Part shown: positions 1 to 8,255 of the stretch, in pieces | How the letters are laid out: each line of letters starts with the position of its first letter | Position numbering within the stretch: the stretch's first letter is position 1 | Source of the DNA: an uncultured Ferrimonas sp. | Lineage (GTDB): Bacteria > Pseudomonadota > Gammaproteobacteria > Enterobacterales > Shewanellaceae | Length of the DNA: 64,000 bases | Direction of reading: 5' to 3' | Assembly: GCF_947489035.1 (NCBI RefSeq) | Contig: NZ_CANLCI010000005.1 | Location: forward strand, 111,507 to 175,506 | Position numbers and translations under genes: made by a program | The notes under the pieces: generated by a model | Databases searched by the model: none | What the model was told of the DNA's origin: nothing | Seen by the model: the letters and a program-made list of their open reading frames with translations, nothing else

Positions 1-63
1 CGCAGCTGTTTCCTACTGGGCCGCAGCCTAGCGGCTCCATTCAGTAGATCCAACCGGATCGGT

Positions 64-86
64 CATTGCACCAAACTGGTGCAATG
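64..86. promoter_or_regulatory. NtrC (GlnG) binding site upstream of glnL
   Basis: A perfect inverted repeat with 9-bp arms and a 5-bp centre; its core is TGCACC-N5-GGTGCA at 67-83, the NtrC consensus. It sits about 60 bp upstream of glnL. In enterobacteria an NtrC site here lets the regulator control its own operon, which is the likely role. The gene to the left, perhaps glnA, is outside the window. Confidence 0.85.
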
Positions 87-146
87 TCTATGGTGGTGCA
101 CTAACGCAATGATTGGGCTGCGTCAGCCCGTTGTAAGGACACCAGC

Positions 147-1193
147 ATGGAACTCTCTGCGCCCATCGTCGATCATCTTGCCACCGCGGTATTGATGCTC
201 GATCCCAGTCGCCAAGTGGCCTACGCCAACAGCGCCGCCGAACAGCTGTTTGGCTTGGGGCAGCGGCGCATGCGTGGCTGCACCTTAAGCGAGCTTTATC
301 AGCATCTGTCGGTTGATGCCCACACCCTCAACAGCGCCTTAGGCAGCAATCAGCTGCAAACCTTGTACGCGCTGGCATTGGCCACCCACGACGGTCAACA
401 CCACACCATCGATCTCAGCATCAGTCCGCTGCCGCAACAGCAGATCTTGATTGAAGCCCGTGCCATTGATCAGCAGCAACGGATCAGCGAAGAGCTGCAG
501 CAGTACGCCCAACACCATGCGGCGCAACTGCTGGTGCGCGGCCTGGCCCACGAGATCAAAAACCCACTGGGCGGCCTGCGTGGCGCAGCGCAGCTGTTGC
601 AGATGGAGCTGCAAGACAACGAACTGACCGAGTTCACCCAGATCATCATTGAGCAAGCGGATCGGCTGCGTAATTTGGTCGATCGGCTGCTGGGGCCGCA
701 GTATCCGGGGCAGTGGCAGCTGGGCAACGTGCACCGCCTGTTAGAATCCAGCAGCCAATTGTGCCAACTCGAAAGCCACGGCCAGATCGAGATTGAGCGC
801 GATTACGATCCCTCCATCCCCGATTTTTTGATGGATCCCGCCCAGCTGGAACAAGCCCTGCTGAACATCATGCGTAACGGCTGCCAAGCGATGCAACAAC
901 AGGGCACGCTGCGGTTACGCAGCCGCAGCCACGGTGCCATGACCATCGCTGGCACTCGCCACCGCCAAGTGGTAGCGCTGTCGATTCGCGACAGCGGCCC
1001 CGGCATCGCCCGCGAGATCCGCGACACCCTGTTCTACCCGATGGTGACCGACAAAGCCGACGGCAGCGGGCTGGGGCTGTCCATCGCCCAGAACATCGTC
1101 AGCCAGCATCAAGGTCGGATCGACGTTGATAGCTGGCCCGGCCACACCGAATTTACCCTCTATCTGCCGCTGCGATTTAAGGAGAGCCTGTGA
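147..1193 (+). CDS. glnL: Nitrogen regulation sensor histidine kinase NtrB
   Basis: Cytoplasmic sensor kinase/phosphatase that, with PII protein, sets the phosphorylation state of NtrC according to nitrogen status. The 348-residue protein starts with a PAS domain (about residues 5-110) and has no membrane segment. The H-box is GLAHEIKNPLGG with the phospho-accepting His at residue 135. An N-box (NIMRNGCQAM) and the G-boxes DSGPGI and GLGLSI follow. AAGGA lies 7 nt before the ATG. The stop overlaps glnG by 4 bp, so the pair is translationally coupled. Length and layout match the family. Confidence 0.96.
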   Translation: MELSAPIVDHLATAVLMLDPSRQVAYANSAAEQLFGLGQRRMRGCTLSELYQHLSVDAHTLNSALGSNQLQTLYALALATHDGQHHTIDLSISPLPQQQILIEARAIDQQQRISEELQQYAQHHAAQLLVRGLAHEIKNPLGGLRGAAQLLQMELQDNELTEFTQIIIEQADRLRNLVDRLLGPQYPGQWQLGNVHRLLESSSQLCQLESHGQIEIERDYDPSIPDFLMDPAQLEQALLNIMRNGCQAMQQQGTLRLRSRSHGAMTIAGTRHRQVVALSIRDSGPGIAREIRDTLFYPMVTDKADGSGLGLSIAQNIVSQHQGRIDVDSWPGHTEFTLYLPLRFKESL

Positions 1194-2602
1194 GCGAACA
1201 AGTTTGGATCCTCGACGACGACAGCTCCATTCGCTGGGTGCTCGAGCGCGCCTTAAAACGCGCCGAGATCAGCAGCGCCAGTTTCGCCTCTGCCGATTCC
1301 TTAAGCGAGGCGCTGCTGAGCGCCCAACCCCAGGCGATCATCTCGGACATCCGCATGCCCGGCACCGATGGCTTAACGCTGCTGCAGCGGATCAAGCAAA
1401 CCCAACCGGAACTGCCGGTGATCATCATGACCGCCCACTCCGACTTAGACAGTGCCGTAGGCGCCTACCAAGCCGGGGCCTTTGAATACCTGCCTAAACC
1501 GTTTGATATTGATGAAGCCCTGACGCTGATCCGCCGCGCCCTAGAGCACAGCTTGGCGCGCCAGCCCGCCAAGCGCGTTAAACAAGCGCCATTGCCCGAG
1601 ATCATCGGTGAAGCGCCCGCGATGCAAGAGGTGTTTCGCGCCATCGGCCGCTTAGCGCGCTCCTCCATCAGCGTGTTGATCAACGGCCAATCCGGCACCG
1701 GTAAAGAGTTGGTCGCCAGCGCTCTGCACAAACACAGCCCGCGGGCGGCGCACCCGTTTGTGGCGCTGAACATGGCCGCCATCCCCAAAGATCTGATCGA
1801 ATCCGAACTGTTTGGCCATGAAAAAGGCGCCTTTACCGGCGCCGGTGGCCAGCGCACCGGCCGCTTCGAGCAAGCCAATGGCGGCACTCTATTCTTAGAT
1901 GAGATCGGCGACATGCCGCTGGACGTGCAAACTCGGTTGTTGCGGGTGTTGGCCGATGGCCAGTTTTATCGGGTTGGCGGCCACGCGCCGGTCAAGGTGG
2001 ATGTACGCATCGTCGCCGCTACCCACCAAGATCTGGAAAGCCGGGTCAAACAGGGGCAGTTTCGTGAGGATCTGTTCCATCGCCTTAACGTCATCCGCGT
2101 GCAGCTGCCGCCACTGTGTGAACGCAGCGAAGACATTCCGGCGCTGGCGCTGCACTTCTTACGCAGCGCCGCCAAAGAGCTGGGCGGCGAGCCCAAGCGG
2201 ATAAGTAACGACGCCATGCAGGTGTTGCAGTGCTTTAGCTGGCCCGGCAACGTCCGTCAGTTGGAGAACGCCTGTCGTTGGATGACGGTGATGGCGTCGG
2301 GGCAGGAGATCTTGCCGCAAGATTTGCCACCGGACATTGAGGTTACCTCCGCCAGCCCCAGTGCCAGTCCCCATGGCAACGCGCCTTTGCCGTGGACCGA
2401 CGAACTGGCCAGCTGGCTTGAATCAACGTTGGCCAATGGCGACTCCAATGTGCTCAAGCAGGCGCTGCCCGCCTTTGAACGCACCATGCTCACCGTGGCC
2501 CTACGCCACAGTGGCGGCCACAAGCAAGACGCCGCCAAGCTGCTGGGCTGGGGTCGCAACACCTTAACCCGCAAACTCAAAGAGCTCGACATGGATGCAT
2601 AA
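1190..2602 (+). CDS. glnG: Nitrogen regulation response regulator NtrC
   Basis: Sigma-54 activator of nitrogen assimilation genes. The 470-residue protein has a receiver domain (residues 1-120) with phospho-acceptor Asp53 in [12 protein letters not shown]+ domain follows with Walker A GQSGTGKE and the sigma-54 contact loop GAFTGA. A Fis-type helix-turn-helix at the C-terminus ends [17 protein letters not shown]. It overlaps glnL by 4 bp. It probably binds the palindrome at 64-86 and so regulates its own operon. Confidence 0.97.
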   Translation: MSEQVWILDDDSSIRWVLERALKRAEISSASFASADSLSEALLSAQPQAIISDIRMPGTDGLTLLQRIKQTQPELPVIIMTAHSDLDSAVGAYQAGAFEYLPKPFDIDEALTLIRRALEHSLARQPAKRVKQAPLPEIIGEAPAMQEVFRAIGRLARSSISVLINGQSGTGKELVASALHKHSPRAAHPFVALNMAAIPKDLIESELFGHEKGAFTGAGGQRTGRFEQANGGTLFLDEIGDMPLDVQTRLLRVLADGQFYRVGGHAPVKVDVRIVAATHQDLESRVKQGQFREDLFHRLNVIRVQLPPLCERSEDIPALALHFLRSAAKELGGEPKRISNDAMQVLQCFSWPGNVRQLENACRWMTVMASGQEILPQDLPPDIEVTSASPSASPHGNAPLPWTDELASWLESTLANGDSNVLKQALPAFERTMLTVALRHSGGHKQDAAKLLGWGRNTLTRKLKELDMDA

Positions 2603-3158
2603 CCATTCAATTAACCTGCCCAAACGCAGGATGCAGTCACTGCTCATTGCAGTGCTGCGTTAAGATCACAAATCCCTGCCGCTGCTTTTGTTTGCTTGGC
2701 CACAGCAGCGGCAAATCTCAGCTTGCGGTCACATTTGGACAAAATGACCCAAACCATCAGGCATCGTTTCCATCGATTAGGGCAACTGATTGAACCGATA
2801 AGCCAAAACCTCCAATCACTCCCTTAGGGCAACAGAAGCAGTGGCAAAAAACCGCAAATAGCCCCAAATAGTCGCAAAGTGGACTAAATAACCCGCGTCA
2901 AAATAACGATTTACCAACAAAGCCACCACGGCTCCATTGCAGCACCACCACCAATTCACCCCGCAACTTGATCCAGATCAAGTTTGGCGTTTCTTTACCG
3001 CCCTACCCCAACAAAAACCGATCTAGATCACTTTTCATCCCCTATGGCCGTGGACAATGCGGGTAATCCCTCCATTTCTGGATGGTTAATCAGCAGTTTA
3101 TTTATGCACATTTTTGCATAACTGAACGTTCGAACTCGGGTATCCCCAAGGAGATACG
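2603..3158. other. Intergenic region upstream of the formate dehydrogenase operon
   Basis: 556 bp without a credible gene. The left part has a loose inverted repeat (CCGCTGC/GCAGCGG, about 2678-2713) with no T-tract. The right part carries the FNR-type site at 2968-2981 and a weaker related site at 3018-3031 (CCGAT-N4-ATCAC). It is presumably the regulated promoter region of the fdh operon; I could not place a convincing -10 element. Confidence 0.6.
2968..2981. promoter_or_regulatory. FNR-type binding site
   Basis: TTGAT-CCAG-ATCAA is a perfect match to the FNR consensus TTGAT-N4-ATCAA. It lies 178 bp before the first fdh operon gene. FNR-family proteins (EtrA in Shewanella) activate anaerobic respiration genes, which fits a formate dehydrogenase. 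Confidence 0.75.
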
Positions 3159-3353
3159 ATGAAATCCAATTCCCCTGCGCGTGATCGTCGCGATCTGTTG
3201 AAGCTGCTGGTCAGCGCACCGATCGCCGCCACTGCCGTCGCTGCGGCACCAGCCCAAGCGAAAGTCGCCGCGCCTAGCGCCGCTGACCAATCCGCAAACT
3301 ACCGCGAAACCGACCACGTACGTCGCTACTACGCGACCCTACGCGGCCAATAA
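3159..3353 (+). CDS. Small twin-arginine signal protein of the formate dehydrogenase operon
   Basis: A 64-residue protein with an N-terminal twin-arginine-like segment (ARDRRDLLKLL) and a hydrophobic Ala-rich stretch ending near APAQA. About 30 residues of mature peptide remain, ending in YYATLRGQ. It matches the family named formate dehydrogenase region TAT target (TIGR02811), which lies directly before fdhA in many proteobacteria. The molecular role is not known to me; an assembly or export helper is plausible. AGGAG precedes the ATG and fdhA starts 15 bp later. Confidence 0.88.
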   Translation: MKSNSPARDRRDLLKLLVSAPIAATAVAAAPAQAKVAAPSAADQSANYRETDHVRRYYATLRGQ

Positions 3354-3368
3354 CGGAGTAATCACGCG

Positions 3369-6233
3369 ATGAAATTAACTCGTAAGACGACCGCTGCCAC
3401 CGCAACCGGTTTAGGCTTAAACCGTCGTCAGTTTCTGAAAAATGCAGGTGTAACCACGGGCGGCATCGCTGCTGCTTCGATGCTGGGCACCGGCATGATC
3501 AAAAAAGCCAACGCCTCTACCACCGTAGACGCGAACGCCCCTATCGAAGTAAAACGCACCATCTGTAGCGCCTGTGCTGTGGGTTGTGGTGTTTACGCTG
3601 AAGTCCAAAACGGTGTTTGGACTGGACAAGAGCCGGCCTTCGACCATCCCTTCAACCGTGGCGGACACTGTGCAAAAGGTGCCGCGCTACGAGAGCATGG
3701 CCACTCAACCAAACGCGTTAAATACCCAATGAAGCTGGAAGGCGGCAAATGGAAGAAGCTCTCTTGGGAGCAAGCCATTAGCGAAGTGGGCGATCAGATG
3801 CTGAAAATCCGTGAAGAGTCAGGCCCAGACGCCTTGTACTTCATGGGCTCAGCTAAGTTCTCCAACGAAGGCTGTTACATGTACCGCAAATTTGCGGCCA
3901 TGTGGGGCACCAACAACGTCGATCACTCCGCGCGGATCTGTCACTCCACCACCGTTGCTGGCGTAGCCAACACCTGGGGTTACGGCGCGATGACCAACTC
4001 GTTTAACGACATCCGTCACGCCAACGCGATCTTCTTTATCGGCTCTAACCCAGCCGAAGCGCACCCGGTGGCCATGCAGCACATCCTGACGGCCAAAGAG
4101 CGCAACAACGCCAAGATCATCGTGGTTGACCCGCGTTTCTCTCGCACCGCAGCGCACAGCGATCTGCACGCAGGCATTCGCCCAGGCACCGACATTCCGT
4201 TTATTTACGGCATGTTGAACGTGATCTTTGAAAACAACTGGCAAGATCAAACCTTCATCGACCAACGCGTTTGGGGCATGGAAGACATCGCCAAAGAAGC
4301 CGCTAAGTGGCCTCTGGCTGAAGCGGCACAGGTGTGTGGCGTTGAAGAAGAAGTGATTTTCCAAGCCGCTAAGCTGATGGCGGATAACCGTCCGGGTTCT
4401 GTGGTTTGGTGTATGGGTGGTACTCAGCACACCGTGGGTAACGCCAACACCCGTGCTTACTGTTTGCTGCAGCTGGCGCTGGGCAACATGGGCAAAGTGG
4501 GCGGCGGTACCAACATCTTCCGTGGCCACGATAACGTACAGGGCGCCACCGATTTGGGCCTGCTGTTCGATACCCTGCCAGGTTACTACGGCCTGTCTAC
4601 CGGTGCGTGGAAGCACTGGAGCCACGTCTGGGATCTGGACAAGAGCTGGGTTGATGGCCGTTTCGACCAAGGTGAATACCTGGGTAAGAAGCCGCAAACC
4701 ACCCCGGGTCTGCCATGTTCTCGTTGGCACGATGGCGTACTGGAAGACAAAACCAAATTGGGTCAGCGCGACAACGTGCGCATGGCGTTCTTCTGGGGTC
4801 AGTCAGTAAACACCGAAACCCGTCAGCGCGACGTCCGTGATGCGTTGGATAAGATGGACACCGTCGTGGTGGTTGATCCTTACCCAACCATGGCCGGCGT
4901 AATGCACCGTCGTAAAGACGGCGTTTACCTGCTGCCAGCCTGTACTCAGTTTGAAGCCAAAGGTTCGGTAACTAACTCTGGTCGTTCTGCTCAGTGGCGT
5001 CATCAAGTGATTGAGCCGCTGTTCGAATCTAAGAACGACATGGAGATCATGTACCTGCTGGCCAAGAAGCTGGGCTTTGCCGAGCAGTTCACCAAGCGCA
5101 TTAAAGTTGAAGGCAACATGCCTAACGTCGAAGACGTTACCCGCGAAATTAACCGCGGCATGTGGACCATCGGTATGTCCGGTCAGGGTCCAGAGCGCAT
5201 CAAGATGCACACGGACAACTGGGGCACCTTTAACATCGACAACCTGCAAGCCCCGGGCGGCCCAGCTAAGGGTGAGACCTACGGTCTGCCTTGGCCTTGT
5301 TGGGGTACCCCAGAGCAGAAGCACCCAGGCACTCACATCCTGTACAACACCAGCGAACACGTACTGCAAGGTGGCGGTAACTTCCGCGCTCGTTTCGGGG
5401 TGGAACGCAACGGTGAAAACCTGCTGGCTGAAGGCTCTGCGCCAGTGGGCAACGAGTTGGGTGATGGTCACCCAGAATTCACCGCCGCCATGCTGAAGCA
5501 ACTGGGCTGGTGGGACGAGCTGACCGAAGCAGAAAAAGCCGAAGCCGATGGCAAAAACTGGAAGACCGATTTGTCTGGCGGTATCCACCGCGTGGCAATG
5601 AAGCACGGTTGTGTGCCTTACGGTAACGCCAAAGCCCGTTGTAAGGTGTGGACCTTCCCAGATCCAATGCCAGTACACCGCGAGCCGCTGTACACCCCAC
5701 GTCGTGACTTGATCGCCAAGTACCCAACCTACAACGACATGCAAGTACATCGTCTGCCGACCCTGTACAAGTCGATTCAAGACAAGGTGATTGCCGACGA
5801 CTTGGATAAGAAGTACCCACTGGCGCTGACCTCTGGTCGTCTGGTTGAGTACGAAGGTGGCGGTGAAGAATCTCGTTCTAACCCGTGGTTGGCCGAGCTG
5901 CAGCAGGAGATGTTCGTTGAGATCAACCCTGCCGATGCCGCTGATCGCGCCTTGCAAGATGGCGACACCGTATGGCTGACCGGCGCTGAAGGCGGCCGCA
6001 TCAAAGTGAAAGCGATGGTTACCCCACGGGTTAAGCCAGGCGTAACTTGGATGCCTTACCACTTCGCCGGTGTGATGCACGGCGCCGATCTGGATTACCC
6101 AGAGTCTGGCGGCATCAGCACCAAGCCGTACATTGTTGGCGAATCCGCTAACACCGCTCTGACCTACGGTTACGACCCGATCACGCAGATGCAAGAGACC
6201 AAATCGTCTCTGTGTCAGATCGTAAAAGCGTAA
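3369..6233 (+). CDS. fdhA: Formate dehydrogenase catalytic alpha subunit (Mo/W-bis-MGD, cysteine type)
   Basis: Periplasmic formate oxidation subunit. The twin-arginine signal RRQFLKN is at residues 19-25. The N-terminal 4Fe-4S site uses Cys66, Cys69, Cys73 and Cys101. The metal ligand that is selenocysteine in E. coli FdnG is an ordinary Cys here: residue 191 in SARICHS, codon TGT at 3939-3941. The 954-residue length fits the family, including the C-terminal molybdopterin dinucleotide-binding domain. It is followed after 22 bp by fdhB. Activity needs the bis-MGD cofactor, whose early synthesis genes moaABCDE and moeAB lie 7-13 kb downstream. Confidence 0.96.
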   Translation: MKLTRKTTAATATGLGLNRRQFLKNAGVTTGGIAAASMLGTGMIKKANASTTVDANAPIEVKRTICSACAVGCGVYAEVQNGVWTGQEPAFDHPFNRGGHCAKGAALREHGHSTKRVKYPMKLEGGKWKKLSWEQAISEVGDQMLKIREESGPDALYFMGSAKFSNEGCYMYRKFAAMWGTNNVDHSARICHSTTVAGVANTWGYGAMTNSFNDIRHANAIFFIGSNPAEAHPVAMQHILTAKERNNAKIIVVDPRFSRTAAHSDLHAGIRPGTDIPFIYGMLNVIFENNWQDQTFIDQRVWGMEDIAKEAAKWPLAEAAQVCGVEEEVIFQAAKLMADNRPGSVVWCMGGTQHTVGNANTRAYCLLQLALGNMGKVGGGTNIFRGHDNVQGATDLGLLFDTLPGYYGLSTGAWKHWSHVWDLDKSWVDGRFDQGEYLGKKPQTTPGLPCSRWHDGVLEDKTKLGQRDNVRMAFFWGQSVNTETRQRDVRDALDKMDTVVVVDPYPTMAGVMHRRKDGVYLLPACTQFEAKGSVTNSGRSAQWRHQVIEPLFESKNDMEIMYLLAKKLGFAEQFTKRIKVEGNMPNVEDVTREINRGMWTIGMSGQGPERIKMHTDNWGTFNIDNLQAPGGPAKGETYGLPWPCWGTPEQKHPGTHILYNTSEHVLQGGGNFRARFGVERNGENLLAEGSAPVGNELGDGHPEFTAAMLKQLGWWDELTEAEKAEADGKNWKTDLSGGIHRVAMKHGCVPYGNAKARCKVWTFPDPMPVHREPLYTPRRDLIAKYPTYNDMQVHRLPTLYKSIQDKVIADDLDKKYPLALTSGRLVEYEGGGEESRSNPWLAELQQEMFVEINPADAADRALQDGDTVWLTGAEGGRIKVKAMVTPRVKPGVTWMPYHFAGVMHGADLDYPESGGISTKPYIVGESANTALTYGYDPITQMQETKSSLCQIVKA

Positions 6234-6255
6234 GGTTCACTAGGAGATAAGCCCA

Positions 6256-6831
6256 ATGGCTACCATGAAATTTATGTGTGACACCAAGCGCTGCATCGAG
6301 TGCAACGGCTGTGTTACCGCTTGTAAGAACGAAAACGACTCCGCACTGGAGTGGGGCATTCAGCGTCGTCGCGTTGTCACCATCAACGACGGTCAACCAG
6401 GCGAAGCGTCCATCTCTGTGGCGTGCATGCACTGCAGCGATGCGCCTTGTATGCAGGTGTGTCCGGCCAACGTATTCAGCAAAACCGAAGACGGCATCGT
6501 TCAGCACGATAAGTCCCGTTGCATCGGTTGTGGTTACTGCTTGTACGCCTGCCCATTTGGCGCGCCGCAGTTCCCGAAACAGTCTGCGTTTGGCTCTAAA
6601 GGCAAGATGGACAAGTGCACCTTCTGTGCCGGTGGCCCGAACACCGAAGCGGGCTCTGCTGAAGAGAAAGCCCAATACGGTGCTAACCGTCTGGCGGAAG
6701 GCAAACTGCCAATGTGTGCCGAATTGTGTTCTACCAAAGCACTGCTGGCCGGTGATGCAGGCATGGTGTCTGACATCTACCGCGAGCGTGTTGTTGGCCG
6801 TGGCCACAAGAACGCCGGTTGGTCTAAGTAA
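6256..6831 (+). CDS. fdhB: Formate dehydrogenase iron-sulfur beta subunit
   Basis: Electron-transfer subunit between FdhA and the cytochrome b subunit. The 191-residue protein has four ferredoxin-type cysteine clusters, for example CIECNGCVTAC near residue 13, CMHCSDAPCMQVCP and CIGCGYCLYACP. It has no C-terminal membrane helix, unlike E. coli FdnH, so docking to FdhC must be through protein contacts. It has no signal peptide and is presumably exported with FdhA by the Tat system. AGGAGAT precedes the start. Confidence 0.95.
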   Translation: MATMKFMCDTKRCIECNGCVTACKNENDSALEWGIQRRRVVTINDGQPGEASISVACMHCSDAPCMQVCPANVFSKTEDGIVQHDKSRCIGCGYCLYACPFGAPQFPKQSAFGSKGKMDKCTFCAGGPNTEAGSAEEKAQYGANRLAEGKLPMCAELCSTKALLAGDAGMVSDIYRERVVGRGHKNAGWSK

Positions 6832-6850
6832 GGCTCATTGATGCTATTCC

Positions 6851-6871
6851 GGGCTCACCCTAGGTGAGCCC
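6851..6871 (+). other. Intercistronic hairpin between fdhB and fdhC
   Basis: A perfect 9-bp stem (GGGCTCACC/GGTGAGCCC) with a 3-nt loop, not followed by a T-tract (GCTCTAATGG follows). It is therefore not a normal terminator. It could stabilise the upstream mRNA or lower fdhC expression relative to fdhAB. Confidence 0.6.
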
Positions 6872-6890
6872 GCTCTAATGGAGCAATACC

Positions 6891-7877
6891 ATGACATTTA
6901 AACTGGTTAAGCCACTGCTGATGCTTGCCGCTTTGCTGCTGTCTGGCTTCGCCATGGCCGACGATGTGTCGACCCCAGCGCAAGCAGGCAACCAAGCAGA
7001 GATCGTATGGGAAGCACTGAAGCAAGGCGCAGAGGGTCGGACCACCGGTACCGCCCCTTTTGCCGAGCAAGCGATCAACAGCTACGATCCACGCCTGTTG
7101 GAAGTACGCAATAACTACCTCAGCTACGCCATGTTTGCCGCTCTGTTCGGCATGATTGGCGTGTTTGTGGTGTTTATCGCCGTCAACGGCATCTCCAAGC
7201 TGTCCGATGGCTTCTCGGGCAAGCTGGTGGCGCGTTGGAGCAAGTTCGACTTGTTCTGCCACTGGTTAGGCGCCATCCCTTGTCTGCTGCTGATCATCAC
7301 CGGTCTGACGCTGTTGTCTGGCAAGTTCATTATTGAACCCTTGCTGGGGCAAGCGGCATTCGCCTCGATGGCGGCACTGGCCAAACCGATCCACGATTAC
7401 ATGGCGCTGCCATTCATCGCCGGTTGGGCGCTAATGAGCACACTGTGGGCTAAACATCAGCTGCCAGAGAAGTGCGATTTAGCGTGGTTCTTAGCGGTGG
7501 GTGGTTACATCAACTTCGGCCCATTCAAAGGCAAGCACCCGCACGCGGGCTTTGCTAACGCCGGTGAAAAGCTGTGGTTCTGGACCTTCGCCCTAGGTGG
7601 CGCGGTGATCTGCGCCACCGGCGTTGTGTTGCTGTTCCCGGATCTGGTTGAGCCAAGCCGTACCCTCAGCCTGATGGCAATGGCGGTACACGGCATCATG
7701 GCGATCGTGATCACCGCCTTCGCGGTGGTGCACATCTTCATGGCAACGGTGATGTCTGAAGGCGGCATGGAGAACATGATCTCCGGCTACTGTGACGAAA
7801 ACTGGGCCAAGCAGCACCACGATCTGTGGTACGACGAGATCAAAGCCAACGGCACCTTAAAGTACAAAGATCAGTAA
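6891..7877 (+). CDS. fdhC: Formate dehydrogenase cytochrome b556 gamma subunit
   Basis: Membrane anchor and di-haem b subunit that passes electrons from FdhB to quinone. The 328-residue protein has a cleavable signal peptide (hydrophobic core LLMLAALLLSGFAMA) and a periplasmic segment of about 60 residues, longer than in E. coli FdnI. Four hydrophobic spans follow. Candidate haem-ligand histidines lie in DLFCHWLGAIP, in HDYMALPF and in VHIFMATVMSEGG. It is the last gene of the operon and is followed by a strong terminator. Confidence 0.93.
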   Translation: MTFKLVKPLLMLAALLLSGFAMADDVSTPAQAGNQAEIVWEALKQGAEGRTTGTAPFAEQAINSYDPRLLEVRNNYLSYAMFAALFGMIGVFVVFIAVNGISKLSDGFSGKLVARWSKFDLFCHWLGAIPCLLLIITGLTLLSGKFIIEPLLGQAAFASMAALAKPIHDYMALPFIAGWALMSTLWAKHQLPEKCDLAWFLAVGGYINFGPFKGKHPHAGFANAGEKLWFWTFALGGAVICATGVVLLFPDLVEPSRTLSLMAMAVHGIMAIVITAFAVVHIFMATVMSEGGMENMISGYCDENWAKQHHDLWYDEIKANGTLKYKDQ

Positions 7878-7900
7878 GCTCATCCCTTAATGGTCGATTC

Positions 7901-7928
7901 AAGCCCCAACCTCGGTTGGGGCTTTTTT
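7901..7928 (+). terminator. Intrinsic terminator after fdhC
   Basis: Stem AAGCCCCAACC/GGTTGGGGCTT with a 2-nt centre (7901-7924), followed by a T-run. It ends the fdh operon. Confidence 0.92.
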
Positions 7929-7980
7929 GTGACTGCCGCTAAGGCCTCCAGCCTCTAACTTTTGCCCCAAAACCTGCTAA

Positions 7981-8003
7981 GAGCCGCAGTGCGGCTCTTT
8001 TTT
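7981..8003 (+). terminator. Second intrinsic terminator downstream of fdhC
   Basis: GAGCCGCAGTGCGGCTC folds into a 7-8 bp stem and is followed by six T. It probably backs up the terminator 55 bp upstream. The stretch from 8004 to 8255 shows no gene; it presumably holds the promoter of the next gene. Confidence 0.8.
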
Positions 8004-8255
8004 ATGCGCCTAATGTACGGTTACGCAACAAACTCATGGAATGATCACAACCATGAACAAAAACCTTCGATAACAATGCCGTGATGCCGACAGCCTCGCA
8101 TTTTTGTCGATCCACCCTCGGCGATGGTCACATTCTCGCAACGTCCACCTATCAGCCACCGGCCGGAATTCTTAAGCTGATGTTGCCCTGCCAATGATTG
8201 CCCTTAGAAGGCAACGACTCACGGCACTAAACCCATGCACGAATAAGAGCCCGCC

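Noticed and set aside
2678..2713. Terminator after glnG
   Set aside because: Stem with a 20-nt loop and no T-tract.
4803..6194. Long open frame antisense to fdhA
   Set aside because: It mirrors the codon bias of fdhA, has no ribosome binding site and no recognisable protein features.
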